NCBI GenBank assembly: GCA_963794745.1
Contig: CAWCEZ010000011.1
Coordinates: forward strand, 186,001-250,000
DNA: 64,000 bases
Origin: Fen-671 sp963794745
Lineage (GTDB): Bacteria > Actinomycetota > Acidimicrobiia > Acidimicrobiales > Palsa-688
Direction of reading: 5' to 3'
Below the pieces are notes generated by a model. That model did no database searches. It was not told the DNA's origin and worked only from the letters and a program-made list of their open reading frames with translations. A program made the position numbers and the translations under genes. This document shows positions 8,406-17,131 of the stretch, piece by piece. Numbering within the stretch: position 1 is the first letter of the stretch; each line of letters starts with the position of its first letter.

Positions 8406-9144
8406 AACTAAGAGAGATTAGAGCATCGAAGCCCCACTGCGCGAGCAGTGCTTCCTCTTCTGAAGAAATTCCGCCCCGTGCGGCTATCAAATCTGGCCGG
8501 CGCTCTAGCGTCCTGGCGAGCGCAGAGGCTCTTCTCCACTCAGCCACACGTAAGTGGTGACCGGACAAAAGCACCTCGGGGACCGCCCAACCGCGGAACT
8601 CGGCCGGCCGAGTGTACTGGGGGTACTCGAGGAGCCCTTCAGTGAAGCTCTCCTCGTCGGTCGAGGCCAGATTGCCCATCACGCCCGGCACCAAACGGGC
8701 CACCGCCTCGACCACCACAGCCGCAGCCGCTTCCCCACCGGACAGCACGTAGTCGCCAATGGACAGCTCGCCGTCGACGAGGTGTTCGGCCACCCGCTCG
8801 TCGACGCCCTCGTAACGGCCGCAAAGCAGCGAGAAGCCAGGGCCGGCAGCCAGCTCGCGGGCCATCGCCTGGTCGAAGCGCAGGCCACCCGGGCCGAGCA
8901 GGTACAGGGGCCTCACCGGCTGGGACGCCTCCACCGCCGCAAAGAGCGGCTCGGGGGCCAGGACCATACCCGCCCCCCCACCGAAGGGGCTGTCGTCGAC
9001 GCTGCGGCGCGGGTCGTTGGCGCCAGCGCGCAGGTCGTGGACCACTATGTCGATCGCCCCGCTGCGCCAGGCCTTACCGATCAGGCTGGCCCCTGCCCAG
9101 GTGCTCACGAGCTCGGGGAAGATCGTGAAAATCTCCGCCCTCAT
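8377..9144 (-). CDS. trmD: tRNA (guanine37-N1)-methyltransferase
   Basis: TrmD methylates G37 of tRNAs and prevents frameshifting. The 255-residue product has the N-terminal MRAEIFTIFPEL, the PFGGGAGMVLAPEPL loop, and the deep-knot SAM-binding motifs LLCGRYEGVDERV and SIGDYVLSGGE, followed by the C-terminal tRNA-binding helices (PQYTRPAEFRGW, VPEVLLSGHH). The start ATG overlaps the stop of rimM by four bases, and its own end overlaps the rplS start. All regions of the family are present, so the gene looks intact despite damage to its neighbours. Confidence 0.95.
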   Translation of the reverse strand: MRAEIFTIFPELVSTWAGASLIGKAWRSGAIDIVVHDLRAGANDPRRSVDDSPFGGGAGMVLAPEPLFAAVEASQPVRPLYLLGPGGLRFDQAMARELAAGPGFSLLCGRYEGVDERVAEHLVDGELSIGDYVLSGGEAAAAVVVEAVARLVPGVMGNLASTDEESFTEGLLEYPQYTRPAEFRGWAVPEVLLSGHHLRVAEWRRASALARTLERRPDLIAARGGISSEEEALLAQWGFDALISLSYGPDRSDRP

Positions 9145-9631
9145 AAGTCGAACAGGCCGTCCGGGACGTCAACTGTGAGCTTGCCGGCCTCCGACCCGAT
9201 AACGAAGCGCAACGGGACCAGCGCCCCGCTGTCCAGCACCAGCAGGTCGCTGGCCGGGTTCGCCTCGACCGCGGTTACCATGCCGTGGCTCTCACCGTCG
9301 GTACCGACCACCTCGGCACCGATCAATTCGTGGACCCATAGGGCATCGGCATCAGCCCCAGCCTGCGCCAACGGCTCAGCGCGCAAGGTGGCGCCGGCAA
9401 GCGATTCGGCGTCCTCACGCGTGGCGACACCTGCGAAGCACACCAACCATTGCCCGCCCCGGGGCCCACTTTGCCGGGCAAGGGCTGCGAGCGTTGGACA
9501 ACGAGTTCGCGGCCCTGGCACTCGAACGTGCTCCCCGGTGCCAGCCGGCCCTCCACCGAGGTGACTAGCCCTACTACGACTTCGCCCTTGAGACCGTGGG
9601 GCCGGGCGACGCGACCTATTTCGAGCAGCAC
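9141..9631 (-). CDS. rimM: 16S rRNA processing protein RimM, frameshifted
   Basis: RimM binds ribosomal protein S19 and helps mature the 30S head. From the ATG at 9631 the first about 55 codons give LLEIGRVARPHGLKGEVVVG, the classic RimM N-terminus, up to LPGKVGP. The protein continues in a second frame with RGGQWLVCFAGVATREDAE and LWVHELIGAEVVG, and ends with the PRC-barrel segment LLVLDSGALVPLRFV and LTVDVPDGLFDL. One C is missing from a CCCC run near 9465. Corrected length is about 163 residues, normal for the family. RimM loss is strongly growth-impairing in known bacteria, so an artefact is likely. Confidence 0.9.
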
Positions 9632-9641
9632 TGAAGCCCGC

Positions 9642-9914
9642 TCAGTCCACGATGTCTACGAAGACCTCTTCACCGTCCCTGGCAGCCGCGGCCCGCGTTA
9701 CAGCGCGCATCGCCTGCGCCGTACGACCTCGCCGCCCGATCACCCTGCCGACGTCACCGGGGCCGACCTTCAAGCTCAGCCTCACAGGCTGCCCACCGGG
9801 ACCGCCTCCGGTTTCGACCTCGACAGCGTCGGGCTCGTCGACTAGGTGGCGCGCCAGATATTCGAGGACGGCCCTCGCCGTCCCCCCCGGTACGCGGTTG
9901 AAGGGGTCGCTCAC
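9642..9914 (-). CDS. khpA: KhpA-type KH-domain RNA-binding protein
   Basis: A small single KH-domain protein of 90 residues, partner of KhpB in other bacteria, where it binds RNA and influences cell division and translation. The GTG at 9914 was chosen because it overlaps the rpsP stop by four bases (GTGA) and matches where family members begin (SDPFNRVPGGTARAVLEYLA); the longer open frame upstream is only rpsP read out of frame. The KH signature GRVIGRRGRTAQAMR, with the GRRG loop, is at about residues 57-71. It sits between rpsP and rimM as usual. Confidence 0.88.
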   Translation of the reverse strand: MSDPFNRVPGGTARAVLEYLARHLVDEPDAVEVETGGGPGGQPVRLSLKVGPGDVGRVIGRRGRTAQAMRAVTRAAAARDGEEVFVDIVD

Positions 9915-10213
9915 TTGGCCTTTTTGGCCGGAGCTGCGCCAGCGCCGACCGGGGCTTCGCGCACCGGGACGCCTTCGATGATCCCGGCGCCTACCAGCAG
10001 CCGCCTGACCCTGTCGGTGGGCTGTGCACCCTCGCCGAGCCAATGAGCCACCCGCTCAGCCTTCAGGACGACCTTGTTCTCCTCTTGACGGGGCGCGTAG
10101 CTTCCGACAATCTCGATGAAACGCCCATCTCGGGGCGACCGGCTGTCTGCCGCGACCACCCGGTAGGTCGGTTGCTTCGTCTTGCCCATCCGCATCAGGC
10201 GGAGCTTTACCAT
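9911..10213 (-). CDS. rpsP: 30S ribosomal protein S16
   Basis: The 100-residue product is ribosomal protein S16, an assembly protein of the 30S body. It opens with VKLRLMRMGKTKQPTYRVVAADSR and continues with RDGRFIEIVGSYAPR and LKAERVAHWLGEGAQPTDRV, all typical. A short Ala/Lys-rich tail (GAGAAPAKKAK) closes the protein. It lies 106 bases downstream of ffh and leads the rpsP-khpA-rimM-trmD-rplS string; a promoter may sit in the gap. Confidence 0.95.
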   Translation of the reverse strand: MVKLRLMRMGKTKQPTYRVVAADSRSPRDGRFIEIVGSYAPRQEENKVVLKAERVAHWLGEGAQPTDRVRRLLVGAGIIEGVPVREAPVGAGAAPAKKAK

Positions 10214-10319
10214 ATTCTCTGCTTTCGTTCCTTGTTGGACCTGGTAAGTGTAGGCGCGATGGACCGGCCTTAGCAGCCCAGCCCCTGCCGTCCGGAGCTC
10301 GGCCGCCGCCGCTCGGGGC

Positions 10320-11660
10320 TCAACGGCGCTTCTTTTTCTTGGCGGAGGCCTTTTTCCCGGCGGCTTTGCGCTGGAGCGCGCCCAGCCCGGGTACCTGGCG
10401 CATGTAGGCCTGCACCTGCTTGAAACGCTCCAAGAGCTCGTTCACTTCCTGGACGCTCGTGCCCGAGCCATTGGCGATCCGGGTACGCCGGGACCCGTTG
10501 ATCAGGGAAGGATCGGCCCGTTCGTCGGGGGTCATCGACCGGATGACAGCTTCTACCGGTTTCAGCATCGCGTCGTCGAGCTGCATGTTGCGGACTTCCT
10601 TGGGGACGGGGAGCATCCCCATCAGGCCGGACAAAGGCCCCATTTTCTTGACCGCCTGAAGCTGCTCCAAGAAATCGTCGAGGCTAAAGCGCCCAGCGGC
10701 GATTTTTGCGACGGCCTTTTCGGTGTCCTCACGGTTCAACGCCTGTTCGGCCCGGTCGATGAGCGTAAGCACGTCGCCCATGCCGAGGATCCGCCCGGCC
10801 ATGCGGTCGGGGTGAAAAAGCTCGAAATCTTCTAGCTTTTCGCCCGTGGACGAAAATGCGATGGGCTTGCCGACCACTTCTTTTACCGACAGCGCCGCAC
10901 CGCCCCTTGCGTCACCGTCGACCTTGGTCAATATGACCCCGTCGAGCTCTAGCGTTTTATGGAACGCCTCGGCGGTCGTCACCGCGTCCTGGCCCGTCAT
11001 CGCGTCGATAACGAGGAACGTGTAACGCGGTTGCACCGTCGCCGAGATTTGACGGACCTGCTCCATCAGCTCGGTGTCAATGGACAACCGGCCGGCGGTA
11101 TCGACGATCAAGACATCACGCCCGACGCGGACAGCTTCGGCCAAGCCCTTTTTGGCGACGGTAACCGGGTCGGACGCCTCTGAGAACACCGGGACGTTGA
11201 CCTGGCGGCCCAACACCCGCAGCTGCTCGACCGCAGCGGGCCGCTGCAGGTCGGCCCCAACTAGGAGCGGGTTGCGACCCTGTTGCTTGAACCAGCGCGC
11301 GAGCTTGGCGGCCGTCGTCGTCTTGCCGGCACCCTGCAGGCCCGCCAGGAGCACCACTGTCGGGGGCCGCGAGGCGTAGGTGATCTTGAGCGCCGTGCCG
11401 CCGAGGATCCGCACCAGCTCGTTGTTGACGGCCTTGATGACCATCTGGCCCGGCGACAGGCTCCTCGAGAGCTCGGCTCCTACCAGCTCCTCGCGTAGGC
11501 GACCGACGACGTCACGCACTACCAGCAGGTTTACGTCCGCCTGCAGCAGCGCCATACGGATCTCCCGCAGCGCCTCGTCCACGTCCTCCTGGTTGAGCCG
11601 CCCGCGGCCGCGCAGGCGCGTGAAAATCCCTTCGAACCGGTCGGAAAGTGCCTCGAACAT
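10320..11660 (-). CDS. ffh: signal recognition particle protein Ffh
   Basis: Ffh is the GTPase of the signal recognition particle that targets nascent membrane proteins. At 446 residues it has the N domain (MFEALSDRFEGIFTRLRG), the P-loop LAGLQGAGKTTTAAKLA, DTAGRL, the TKVDGDARGGAALS motif, and the methionine-rich M domain beginning around MLPVPKEVRNMQ. The C-terminus is a Lys/Arg-rich tail (GKKASAKKKKRR) that fits RNA contact. It is the first gene of the leftward translation block. The 212-base region to the maoC-like gene at its 5' side should hold its promoter, but I see no clear -35/-10 pair. Confidence 0.95.
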   Translation of the reverse strand: MFEALSDRFEGIFTRLRGRGRLNQEDVDEALREIRMALLQADVNLLVVRDVVGRLREELVGAELSRSLSPGQMVIKAVNNELVRILGGTALKITYASRPPTVVLLAGLQGAGKTTTAAKLARWFKQQGRNPLLVGADLQRPAAVEQLRVLGRQVNVPVFSEASDPVTVAKKGLAEAVRVGRDVLIVDTAGRLSIDTELMEQVRQISATVQPRYTFLVIDAMTGQDAVTTAEAFHKTLELDGVILTKVDGDARGGAALSVKEVVGKPIAFSSTGEKLEDFELFHPDRMAGRILGMGDVLTLIDRAEQALNREDTEKAVAKIAAGRFSLDDFLEQLQAVKKMGPLSGLMGMLPVPKEVRNMQLDDAMLKPVEAVIRSMTPDERADPSLINGSRRTRIANGSGTSVQEVNELLERFKQVQAYMRQVPGLGALQRKAAGKKASAKKKKRR

Positions 11661-11872
11661 TTAGCGGGCCATGCTACAGGGCGTTTTCGGTGACTGATCG
11701 GGGCATCGCGTGTTCCCGTTTGCGGTTTTCGGCGTAGGCCGCCTCCATTTCACCCTGCGGCACCCCGCTACGTCCCCGCTACATCCTCGGCTGACCCCGC
11801 CTGACCCCGCCTCGGCCCCCAGGCCGCCTCGCGGCTTGGCCGGGAACAGCCCGGCTGACGTAACCTGCCCGC

Positions 11873-12327
11873 ATGAGCCCGGCCGTGGTGGGACCCGAGG
11901 AACTGCAAGCCAAGCTCGGCAGCCACCTCGGTTTCAGTGGCTGGCACACGCTGCGCCAGGAACAGGTTGACCTGTTCGCCGAGGCCACCGGCGACCGGCA
12001 GTGGATCCATGTCGACCCTGAGCTTGCCAAGTCGGGGCCTTTCGGGACCACGGTGGCGCACGGTTACCTCACGCTCGCGCTCCTGCCCGCGCTCCTGGAA
12101 GAGATCGTCGAAGTCAAGGGGCCCGGTTCTTCGTCAACTACGGGCTCAACCGCGTCCGGTTCCCTTCGCCGGTACCGGTCGGCTCGAGGCTCCGGCTGGG
12201 CGCCACCCTCGGCTCGCTCGAAGCCTTCGACGGGGGCCATCAGGTCACGTTGAACTGCGTGTTCGAAGTAGAAGGCTCGTCCAAACCATCCTGCGTAGCT
12301 GATGTCATCTTCCGCTACTACGACTGA
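11873..12327 (+). CDS. MaoC-like (R)-hydratase/dehydratase, frameshifted
   Basis: A hot-dog-fold MaoC-family protein, usually hydrating or dehydrating enoyl-CoA thioesters. The first part from the ATG at 11873 contains FAEATGDRQWIHVDPE and GTTVAHGYLTLALLP, which hold the catalytic Asp and His region. After EVKGP the frame breaks: one C is missing from GGGGCCCGG near 12122, and the other frame gives FFVNYGLNRVRFPSPVPVGS, LEAFDGGHQVTLNCVFEV and a TGA at 12325-12327. The corrected length of about 151 residues equals that of stand-alone MaoC proteins. It overlaps the menG start by 26 bases, so it heads that transcript; no known menaquinone step needs it. Confidence 0.82.
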
Positions 12328-13060
12328 CCCGCCGGCGGGGAGCGCCTCGCCGGGCGGGACGGGCCAACTGCCGACCGGCGCCGCAAAGGTCAAGGCCGTT
12401 CGCCAGATGTTCGATGCCATCGCCGGCCGCTACGAGCTGGTCAACGGGATCGTCTCGCTCGGGATGGACCGGGGCTGGCGCCACCGCTGTATCGAGGCTC
12501 TCGAGCTTCCTGTCGGCTCGCTGGTCTTGGACGTCGCTTGCGGTACCGGGGACCTCTGCCGTGAGCTCGACCGCCGCCTGATGCGCCCGGTCGGCGTGGA
12601 CCTCTCCTCCGGCATGCTCGCCCACGCCCGCTCCCCCGGCCCCTTGGCCCATGCCGACGCTCTTTTCAGCCCGTTCCGCGCGGCCGCCTTCGACGGCGCC
12701 GTGAGCGGCTTTGCGCTGCGCAATGTGACCGACCTAGGCCTCCTTTTCGTCGAACTGGCTCGCGTCACCCGTCCGGGTGGGCGCATCTGCCTCCTCGACC
12801 TTGCCGAACCCGAGGCTCACCTCTTGCGCCTCGGCCACCGACTTTGGACGAACTACGCGGTGCCGCTCGTCGGATCTGCGCTTTCCGACTCGGCCGCCTA
12901 CCGTTACCTGCCCCGCAGCTTCGCCTACCTGCCCCCGGCCCCCCGTGTTGTGGAGCTGCTCGAGCAAGCCGGCTTTGGCGCCGTCCAGCACGAGCTTCTC
13001 TCGGGCGGGATAAGCCAGCTCTACATTGCGACCCGCGGCCACGACGCCGCCACGTCATGA
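12302..13060 (+). CDS. menG: demethylmenaquinone methyltransferase
   Basis: MenG/UbiE adds the C-2 methyl group in the last step of menaquinone synthesis, using SAM at the membrane face. The 252-residue protein has a variable N-terminus of about 28 residues, then VRQMFDAIAGRYELVNGIVS, the SAM motif LVLDVACGTGDLC, and the C-terminal motif LRLGHRLWTNYAVPLVG near PRSFAYLP. The neighbouring menF, menD, menH, menA and menE genes support the menaquinone assignment over ubiquinone. The stop TGA at 13058-13060 lies in the first copy of a 15-bp tandem repeat. Confidence 0.92.
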   Translation: MSSSATTTDPPAGSASPGGTGQLPTGAAKVKAVRQMFDAIAGRYELVNGIVSLGMDRGWRHRCIEALELPVGSLVLDVACGTGDLCRELDRRLMRPVGVDLSSGMLAHARSPGPLAHADALFSPFRAAAFDGAVSGFALRNVTDLGLLFVELARVTRPGGRICLLDLAEPEAHLLRLGHRLWTNYAVPLVGSALSDSAAYRYLPRSFAYLPPAPRVVELLEQAGFGAVQHELLSGGISQLYIATRGHDAATS

Positions 13061-13098
13061 CTTCCCACATCATGACTTCCCACATCATGACTGCCACC
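13055..13098. repeat. 15-bp tandem repeat between menG and menF
   Basis: Units of TCATGACTTCCCACA occur at 13055-13069 and 13070-13084, with a diverged third copy from 13085. Each unit contains ATGA, a start-stop overlap motif; the first TGA is the menG stop. The repeat fills the space before the menF GTG start at 13101. Confidence 0.8.
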
Positions 13099-13100
13099 TC

Positions 13101-14435
13101 GTGACCACTGCGAGCGGCGACCGAGGCGGCGGTCCGGCTCGGCGTACCCGGGCGCTCCAAACAGCCGGGCGCCTCGTCGCTACGACGATCGAGGTCGACG
13201 CAAAGCTGATGCCAGGGGCTGTCCGGGGGGCAGGCTACGACGGGCGGCGCCTGTGGAGCCGCGCCGGTTCCAGCCTGCTCGCGTTGGGCGAAGCTCTCCG
13301 CCTTGCGCTCCCCGCCAGCTGGGCAGCCCCAGATCGCACGTCGCTCGTCCATGAGGTCCTGTCTGGCATCGCGTCTCACGACGAGCTGGGCCTTCCCGGC
13401 TGCGGTCCGGTCGCGATCGGGGCACTCCCCTATGACCCGGCCGCGGGAGGGCACCTGGTGGTCCCCCGCCTCATGCTCGGCCGGCATGGCGATCGGAGCT
13501 GGGCGACGCTCATCGGGCCGCCCGGAGCGACAACGGCCGAGGTCCGGGGCGCCATTGACGACGAGCTTGCCGAGCTACGCCACGAGCCTCCTGCCGAGGC
13601 GCTCCCAGACGGCTTCGAGCTCACGGCCTGCATCCCCCACGACGAGTGGAAGCAGCTCGTGGCCAAGGCCGTCGGGGAAATGGCAGGCGGATCTCTTGCC
13701 AAGGTCGTGCTGGCCCGCCAGGTCGAGGTGCTGGCGAACCGACCGTTCGTCCTGCCCGAGACGCTGGCCCGGCTCGCCTCGCTGTACCCGTCCTGCACGG
13801 TCTTCCACGTCGAAGGCTTCATTGGCGCCAGCCCAGAGGTACTGGTGCGGCGCCTGGGCGCGGAGATCCTGAGCCACCCGCTCGCAGGCACGGTCGCTCG
13901 CAGCGGCGACCCGGCAACAGACGAGGCTCTCCTCGCTGCGCTCATGGGCTCGCGCAAGGACCGCCACGAACATCAGCTGGTCGTAGATGCCATAGCGGCG
14001 AAACTGAGCCCTTTGTGTGCTTCCCTCGAAGTCCCCAAAGCCCCCACGGTGCTCCCGCTTCGCAATGTCTCCCACCTCGGGACCGAAATCCGCGGGGCTC
14101 TGTCGCCTAGCAGCACACCGTTGCCGACCAGTCTCGAGCTCGCCGCCCTCCTGCAGCCGACGCCGGCCGTCGGCGGGTTGCCGGTCGATGCTGCACTGCG
14201 CTGGCAACGCGACCACGAGGGCTTCGACCGGGGCTGCTACGCGGGCCCTGTCGGCTGGACCGATAGCCGCGGGGACGGTGAGTGGGCCCTCGGGTTGCGC
14301 AGTGCGACCGTCTCGGGCCGCCGAGCCGTGCTCTACGCGGGCAACGGCATCGTCGCCGGTTCGGACCCCGACGCCGAGCTGGCAGAGACCCAGCTCAAGC
14401 TGCAAGCGTTGCTGGCCGCCCTCGTCCGTCCCTAA
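13101..14435 (+). CDS. menF: isochorismate synthase
   Basis: A chorismate-binding enzyme that makes isochorismate for menaquinone. The GTG at 13101 is chosen because it follows the tandem repeat and avoids a His-rich N-terminus that would only translate that repeat; this gives 444 residues. The C-terminal catalytic domain shows HPLAGTVARSGDPATDE, MGSRKDRHEHQLVVDAI, LAALLQPTPAVGGLP and EGFDRGCYAGPVGW, the standard isochorismate synthase blocks with the active-site Glu, Lys and His. The position next to menG, menD and menH argues for menaquinone rather than siderophore function. No pyruvate-lyase partner is nearby. Confidence 0.9.
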   Translation: MTTASGDRGGGPARRTRALQTAGRLVATTIEVDAKLMPGAVRGAGYDGRRLWSRAGSSLLALGEALRLALPASWAAPDRTSLVHEVLSGIASHDELGLPGCGPVAIGALPYDPAAGGHLVVPRLMLGRHGDRSWATLIGPPGATTAEVRGAIDDELAELRHEPPAEALPDGFELTACIPHDEWKQLVAKAVGEMAGGSLAKVVLARQVEVLANRPFVLPETLARLASLYPSCTVFHVEGFIGASPEVLVRRLGAEILSHPLAGTVARSGDPATDEALLAALMGSRKDRHEHQLVVDAIAAKLSPLCASLEVPKAPTVLPLRNVSHLGTEIRGALSPSSTPLPTSLELAALLQPTPAVGGLPVDAALRWQRDHEGFDRGCYAGPVGWTDSRGDGEWALGLRSATVSGRRAVLYAGNGIVAGSDPDAELAETQLKLQALLAALVRP

Positions 14436-14492
14436 CGGGCCGGCCGGGCCGTCTGCACCTTCAGGCTTACCCGACGCAGGCTGACCGCGAGG

Positions 14493-16322
14493 TCAGAGCG
14501 GTCCGGCGATTTCCGCCAACGCAGCCTCAACGGCCGCATGAAGGCGCCGGTGGACGGCTACGTTGCCGGCGCGGTCGGTCTTTGCGACAAACACGCGCAG
14601 GCCCTCGCCTTCGCCACCGCCGGCCGCGACTTGGCCTAGGCGCGCCAGGTCGGTGACCTCCTCCACCGCGACGCCGTACCCCTTCGCGATACCCACGAGG
14701 TCGGCCCCGTGCGGCGTGCCCCATAGGCGCTCGAAGCGTTCCGGGGGCTGGGCGCCGGCCTGAGGTAGGAAATTGAAAATCCCACCGCCGTCGTTGTCGA
14801 CGACGACCACGTCGAGGTCCACAACTGAGCCGGCAACGCCCAAGAGCGCCCCGACGTCATAAAGGAAAGCAAGGTCCCCGATCAATGCAGTCACACGGCC
14901 CGCTTGCTCCGACGTTGCAAAACCAAGTGCCGTGGAAAGCACGCCGTCGATGCCGTTGACGCCCCGGTTCGATACGACGTCAACGCCGTCGCGCGGCCGG
15001 CCCCACCACTCAACGTCCCGGATAGGCATCGATGACGCGACCACCAAGGTCGCGCCCGCAGGCATTGCCTCGAGCAATGTCCGGGCGATAGCCGGTTCCG
15101 TGACGCCGACCTCGCTGGCAAGCGCAGCGTCTATCGCGTCCTGGGCAGCCGACTCGGCGAGCGACCACCGGCTCGCCCAGTCGCTCGCCGGGCCTTCGGC
15201 TCCCCCCTGCGGCCCTCCGGCGCCCTCCTCGACGGCGTCGGCGACCGCCCGGCACAGCGCCAGCGGGCTCGTAACTACGATCTCGCCGGGGACGTGGTCG
15301 GGTGCCGCCCAGATACCCCAGGGGTCGACGAGCACCTGCGTGCAGGAGAGCCCTGCCAACCATTCGTTGACCACGCGAGACGCCCAAGGAGCGCCGAGGC
15401 GTACGACGACATCGGGTTGCCAGCCCTGGACCAGCGGTGAACGCAGCAAAGCGTCGGCCGACCCGATCGACCCCGGCAGGCGGCAGCCGCTGAGCGGTGA
15501 AGCGATGACCGGCCACCCGGTGGCTGCTGAGAGGCGCGCTACCGCCTCGGGGCTGACCCTGCCCCGGCCCGGGCCGCCACCGCCGGCCACGACCAGGCCG
15601 CGCTCTCCTGCGCCGGCCAGCAGATGGACGATGTCGAAAGGCGCCTGTTCCTGGCCCCCGGCTCGTAGCTGGTGCCAGGGAGCGCCCCCTGACCGGCCGT
15701 CGCGTACGGCGGCGAGCCCGTCTCCTTCGGCGTGGGGGCCGAGCACGAGGTCTGACGAGCCGAGCAACGGCTCGCGAAAGGCGAGGTTCAGGTGCACCGG
15801 GCCGGGCCGGCGCGGCCCACCCCTGGCTTCGAGCACCGAGCGCGACGCGAGCGAGCGCCATGAACCTGCAGCCGCCAGCTCAGCCACGCCGGGACTGGCC
15901 TCCCAACGCACTGCATCGCCGAAAAGGCCAGGTTGCTGAACGGTCTGGGGAGCGCCAGAGTCCTGCAGTTCCGGCGGGCGGTCGGCGGTCACCGCGACCA
16001 TGGGCACCCCGGAATGATGTGCTTCGAGCACTGCTGGGTGGAGCTCCGCCGAAGCGGTGCCGCTCGTCGTAACGACAACCGCTGGCAGGCCAAACGGCGA
16101 CGCTAGAGCGAGGCCGAGCGCGAAGAACCCCGCCGAGCGCTCGTCGAGAAGCACGTGGAGCCGGATCGCTCCCCGCTCTGAGGCCTCGGCCAAGGCGACG
16201 AGCAGCGGCGTCGAGCGAGAGCCCGGGCACGCCACCGCGTCGGTGACCCCGGCCCGGGCCCACTCGTCCACCAGGACGCGGGCAAAGGCGGCCTGGACGT
16301 CGTTGGCCGCAAAGGACGTCAT
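14493..16322 (-). CDS. menD: SEPHCHC synthase (2-succinyl-5-enolpyruvyl-6-hydroxy-3-cyclohexene-1-carboxylate synthase)
   Basis: MenD is a thiamin-diphosphate enzyme joining 2-oxoglutarate to isochorismate. The protein has 609 residues, a little above the usual 550-580. N-terminal features are VACPGSRSTPLLVALAE, AELHPAVLEAHHSGVP and VTADRPPELQDSGAPQT; the C-terminal ThDP domain has SNRGVNGIDG, LIGDLAFLYDVGALL and VVVDNDGGGIFNFLPQ. The gene faces menF tail to tail and starts almost back to back with menH, so menD and menH probably use overlapping divergent promoters around 16323-16339. Extra length comes from small Gly/Ala-rich insertions such as EGAGGPQGGAEG. Confidence 0.93.
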   Translation of the reverse strand: MTSFAANDVQAAFARVLVDEWARAGVTDAVACPGSRSTPLLVALAEASERGAIRLHVLLDERSAGFFALGLALASPFGLPAVVVTTSGTASAELHPAVLEAHHSGVPMVAVTADRPPELQDSGAPQTVQQPGLFGDAVRWEASPGVAELAAAGSWRSLASRSVLEARGGPRRPGPVHLNLAFREPLLGSSDLVLGPHAEGDGLAAVRDGRSGGAPWHQLRAGGQEQAPFDIVHLLAGAGERGLVVAGGGGPGRGRVSPEAVARLSAATGWPVIASPLSGCRLPGSIGSADALLRSPLVQGWQPDVVVRLGAPWASRVVNEWLAGLSCTQVLVDPWGIWAAPDHVPGEIVVTSPLALCRAVADAVEEGAGGPQGGAEGPASDWASRWSLAESAAQDAIDAALASEVGVTEPAIARTLLEAMPAGATLVVASSMPIRDVEWWGRPRDGVDVVSNRGVNGIDGVLSTALGFATSEQAGRVTALIGDLAFLYDVGALLGVAGSVVDLDVVVVDNDGGGIFNFLPQAGAQPPERFERLWGTPHGADLVGIAKGYGVAVEEVTDLARLGQVAAGGGEGEGLRVFVAKTDRAGNVAVHRRLHAAVEAALAEIAGPL

Positions 16323-16339
16323 TGGGGCAAGATAACCGA

Positions 16340-17131
16340 GTGGACCAGGTGCCGGGGGCCCGGCCGCTCGTTCTGCTGCACGGCTTCACCCAGACCGGGG
16401 CATCGTGGGCGCCGGTTGTCGCAGAGCTGCAGGGTCGTCGCCCCATAATCCTGCCTGACGCCCCTGGCCACGGTGCCTCGTCGCAGGTGAGAACCGACCT
16501 GTGGGGTACCGCTGACCGGCTGGTCGCTACCGTCGGCAGGCCGGCGGTGTGGGTGGGTTATTCGATGGGCGGGCGCACAGCCCTTCACGTCGCCCTTGCC
16601 CACCCCGACCAGGTCGAGGGGCTCGTGCTCATCAGCGCCACAGCGGGCATCGACGCTGCGGTCGAGCGCGCGGCCCGCCGGGCAGCCGACGATGCGCTGG
16701 CGGCGCGGATCGAGGCCGACGGCACCGAGGCCTTCCTGGATTTTTGGTTGTCGCAACCTCTTTTCAGCACACTGCCGCCCGCCAGCGCCGGGCGCGAGGC
16801 CCGCCTCGCGAACACGCCCGAAGGACTGGCTTCGAGCTTGCGCCTTGCGGGCACCGGTTCACAGGAACCCCTTTGGGACCGCCTCGTCGAGCTGCGCGAG
16901 CGGGCCCTGCCGGTGCTGGCCGTGGCCGGTGAGCTCGACAAGAAATACAGCGAGCAGGCGGCCCGCGTCGCCGCCGCCATTGGCCCGAGCGCCCGCCTCC
17001 TGATCGTGCCCGGCGCCGGTCACGCATGCCATCTCGAGCAGCCCGAGATCGTCTCGGCAGCGATCAGCGCACTGCTGGACGAGGTCGGCTCAGAGGGCGA
17101 GGCCGATGGCGAGCAGCAGCCCGAGCGCTAG
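16340..17131 (+). CDS. menH: MenH-type alpha/beta hydrolase (SHCHC synthase)
   Basis: MenH eliminates pyruvate from SEPHCHC in menaquinone synthesis. The protein is about 263 residues from the GTG at 16340; a TTG at 16324 region would add six residues. It shows the oxyanion loop LVLLHGFTQTGASW, the nucleophile elbow VGYSMGGRTALHVAL with Ser, and the catalytic His in VPGAGHACHLEQPE, all in normal alpha/beta-hydrolase order. Its placement back to back with menD supports MenH over a general esterase. Its 3' end overlaps the convergent menA by 42 bases. Confidence 0.88.
   Translation: MDQVPGARPLVLLHGFTQTGASWAPVVAELQGRRPIILPDAPGHGASSQVRTDLWGTADRLVATVGRPAVWVGYSMGGRTALHVALAHPDQVEGLVLISATAGIDAAVERAARRAADDALAARIEADGTEAFLDFWLSQPLFSTLPPASAGREARLANTPEGLASSLRLAGTGSQEPLWDRLVELRERALPVLAVAGELDKKYSEQAARVAAAIGPSARLLIVPGAGHACHLEQPEIVSAAISALLDEVGSEGEADGEQQPER

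Noticed and set aside
8554..9564. Plus-strand open frame of 336 residues across trmD and rimM
   Set aside because: Antisense to clear housekeeping genes and without recognisable motifs; caused by GC-rich codon bias.
14932..15939. Plus-strand 335-residue frame, and a leftward 283-residue frame at 15010-15861
   Set aside because: Both are shadows of menD, which has complete ThDP-enzyme motifs.
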